Shown here: one piece after another, positions 5,664 through 6,940 of the stretch | Numbering within the stretch: the first letter of the stretch is position 1 | How the letters are laid out: each line of letters begins with the position of its first letter | Origin: Micrococcales bacterium | Lineage (GTDB): Bacteria; Actinomycetota; Actinomycetes; S36-B12 | Length of the DNA: 6,940 nucleotides | Direction: 5' to 3' | Assembly: GCA_002728915.1 (NCBI GenBank) | Contig: PBWE01000009.1 | Span: 12,965-19,904 of the forward strand | Notes under the pieces: generated by a model | Told to the model about the DNA's origin: nothing | The model's input: the letters and a program-made list of their open reading frames with translations, nothing else | The model's database searches: none | Position numbers and translations under genes: made by a program

Positions 5664-6740
5664 GAGTTGGCGAGCGTTCTCGGCCAGGTCGCCCCGATGA
5701 AGCGCTCCACCGACGAGGAGTGCGACGTCGATGCCATAGAAGTCGGTGAGTTCGTCGATTCGATCGAGCGTCATGCCGCCCCCGGGGCTCGGCCAGGCCG
5801 ACGCAAGCGAGCCGAGTGGAGCCAGGCACTCCGCTTGGATCGTCGAGCATTGCTGGGGTGAGAAGCTGAAACGCCCCCCGTGGTTGGGGAAGATTGAGAT
5901 GTCGGCCCCCGCCAATCGCATCAGTGTCCCGAACATGATCCCGTGGTCGATTCCCTGGTCCGGATTCACCACATTGGATCCGAGGAACGAGGGGTGAGCC
6001 ATGATGGGGAGAGCCAGGTCGTCATCATCAGCCAGAGAGCGCATCGCGTCGAAACCAGAGATGCCGGGCAGGATCAGCAACGCTCCTGCCCCCGCTTCCT
6101 TCGCGAAGAAGGCCGCCTCCCGCAGAGAGTCGGCAGGGACATTCAGGCTCGGCATGTATGCGGACGGGTGGCCGGTCTCCGACGCTGCCTCGTTCACCGC
6201 TTGGGCGATGGTCGTGACGCGGTCGCGCCACGTGGCCCAGGGTTGATCGGCGAGTCCGTGATCGTCTTTGATGATGTCGAATCCGGCGGTTGCGATGGTC
6301 CGAGCCATGGCCGCCAGCGTCTGCGGGCTGGACCCCATCGGCTTCACCGCAGTACAGACAAGGGGGCGATCGGAAGCGCCGAAGAGAGACCTAAGTCCCG
6401 GGATTCCGAAACGGGGGCCACGGAATTCCTCGAGGATCGAGTCGGGTAAGCGCAGGCCACGGACCCTGACCCCGGGGAACAGCGAGACGTTGCCCCACAA
6501 CAAGTTGAGTACTTGCACCAGGCCACCGCCGGCCACGCCCGGGTCGTATCCAATGGTGATATCACTGCCGTCATCGTTGAGTACCTGACCGACCACGTCC
6601 TGTTGAATCCACTCCGGTGCGAGCTCGAAGGGAAACTCGATGGTCTGCTCGACGCGGATCGCGTCGGCGATTGCGCGAGGGTTATCGGCGGTGATTCGGT
6701 AGTCGATTTCGATGAGGTCGCCAGATGCAGCTGCGTTCAC
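5640..6740 (-). CDS. RuBisCO-like protein (form IV, large-subunit superfamily)
   Basis: This 366-residue protein has the small N-terminal alpha/beta domain (about 8-125) and C-terminal TIM barrel of the RuBisCO superfamily. It is somewhat shorter than most large subunits. Barrel motifs include TAVKPMG (Lys133, matching RuBisCO Lys175), FDIIKDDHGLADQ (Lys158 and Asp160, matching Lys201 and Asp203), LPIMAHPSFLG, FGTLMRLAGADISIFPNHGGRFSFS, SPGGGM (318-323) and LLVGGALHRGD. The metal-site Glu204 is His161, Lys177 is Met135, and the loop-6 Lys334 has no counterpart, so CO2 fixation on ribulose bisphosphate is not expected. The DDHG form also differs from MtnW enolases (KDDE). Relatives act as isomerases, decarboxylases or related enolate-forming enzymes on phosphorylated sugars or sugar acids; the substrate here is unknown. 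The GTG start overlaps the transketolase TGA by 4 bp (GTGA), so the two are translationally coupled. The gene converges on the aldolase gene with 50 bp between stops. Confidence 0.9.
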   Translation of the reverse strand: MNAAASGDLIEIDYRITADNPRAIADAIRVEQTIEFPFELAPEWIQQDVVGQVLNDDGSDITIGYDPGVAGGGLVQVLNLLWGNVSLFPGVRVRGLRLPDSILEEFRGPRFGIPGLRSLFGASDRPLVCTAVKPMGSSPQTLAAMARTIATAGFDIIKDDHGLADQPWATWRDRVTTIAQAVNEAASETGHPSAYMPSLNVPADSLREAAFFAKEAGAGALLILPGISGFDAMRSLADDDDLALPIMAHPSFLGSNVVNPDQGIDHGIMFGTLMRLAGADISIFPNHGGRFSFSPQQCSTIQAECLAPLGSLASAWPSPGGGMTLDRIDELTDFYGIDVALLVGGALHRGDLAENARQLVQSVQTV

Positions 6741-6940
6741 AGCGCTTCGACCTTCGCGTTGCTGTGTGTTGCGGCGACGCGTACCTCGGTGAGATCCGAG
6801 GCAGAGACTCCGAGAGGTCGATCGAGCACGTTCTCGGCGACTCGCACCAGCGACAGGGCATCGAGGTGGTACTCGGCGAGCAGGTATGGCTGGGACGCTC
6901 CATGCGCGTAGGTGTCTTGCAGGCCCATGCGGTGCAACGG
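6737..6940 (-). CDS. transketolase C-terminal domain or subunit, partial (5' end outside window)
   Basis: The frame is open from the window edge to TGA at 6739-6737, giving the last 67 residues. The TTG codon at 6937 is an ordinary internal leucine. The segment MGLQDTYAHGASQPYLLAEY followed by HLDA fits the end of the transketolase C-terminal domain, where GxxDTF/Y, a Gly-Ser/Ala-x-x-x-L/Y-L helix and Y-G/H-L-D/T form the last conserved block. Transketolases move two-carbon ketol units between sugars with thiamine diphosphate; whether this is a single chain or the C-terminal half of a split enzyme cannot be seen. It lies directly upstream of, and overlaps by 4 bp, the RuBisCO-like gene, implying joint action in one pathway. 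The last part (SDLTEVRVAATHSNAKVEAL) looks like a short variable tail. The family call rests on a short fragment recognised by eye. Confidence 0.7.
   Translation of the reverse strand, partial: PLHRMGLQDTYAHGASQPYLLAEYHLDALSLVRVAENVLDRPLGVSASDLTEVRVAATHSNAKVEAL

Noticed and set aside
5943..6449. 168-codon + strand frame opposite the RuBisCO-like gene
   Set aside because: It runs antisense to clear RuBisCO-superfamily motifs, and its Arg-rich translation has no recognisable domain.
5640..6740. true CO2-fixing RuBisCO
   Set aside because: The metal-site Glu is His, the loop-6 Lys is absent and Lys177 is replaced; no small-subunit or phosphoribulokinase gene is seen in the window.

Overview
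This window comes from a GC-rich, high-GC Gram-positive bacterium. Most starts are GTG, and the lactate dehydrogenase closely resembles, from memory, LldD2 of Mycobacterium tuberculosis. A Rhodococcus-like or other mycolic-acid actinomycete is the best guess. The DNA is almost wholly coding, with no RNA gene, IS element, CRISPR array or phage gene visible. It looks like a dedicated carbohydrate-catabolism locus.

Layout. On the + strand come the 3' end of an RbsD/FucU-type sugar mutarotase gene (1-195) and a small, very acidic repeat protein (204-500). On the - strand follow an FMN L-lactate dehydrogenase (505-1707) and a HutC-type GntR regulator (1747-2502). A 64-bp divergent intergenic region (2503-2566) carries two overlapping inverted repeats that look like the regulator's operator. 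On the + strand, reading away from it, are an MtnA-like aldose-1-phosphate isomerase (2567-3604) and a fused class II aldolase/short-chain dehydrogenase (3601-5589), joined by a 4-bp GTGA overlap. Convergent to these, on the - strand, are the last 67 codons of a transketolase gene (6737-6940) and a RuBisCO-like protein (5640-6740), also joined by a GTGA overlap. The RuBisCO-like gene ends inside a degenerate 9-bp tandem repeat.

How the genes may fit together (inference). A free sugar is brought to the right anomer by the mutarotase and phosphorylated at C1 by a kinase outside the window. The MtnA-like enzyme converts the aldose 1-phosphate to a ketose 1-phosphate. The aldolase domain cleaves this to dihydroxyacetone phosphate plus a short aldehyde, and the fused dehydrogenase domain converts the aldehyde, probably to the acid. 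If the aldehyde is L-lactaldehyde, the acid is L-lactate, and the LldD-type enzyme in the regulator's operon would finish the route to pyruvate. That points to a 6-deoxyhexose (fucose or rhamnose type) degraded through its 1-phosphate rather than through a free-sugar isomerase and ketose kinase. A pentose (glycolaldehyde, glycolate) or a 5-deoxypentose or methylthioribose (acetaldehyde or methylthioacetaldehyde) are the alternatives. The RuBisCO-like protein and transketolase form a second, convergent module whose substrate cannot be read from sequence; similar pairs are known in branched-sugar and sugar-acid catabolism.
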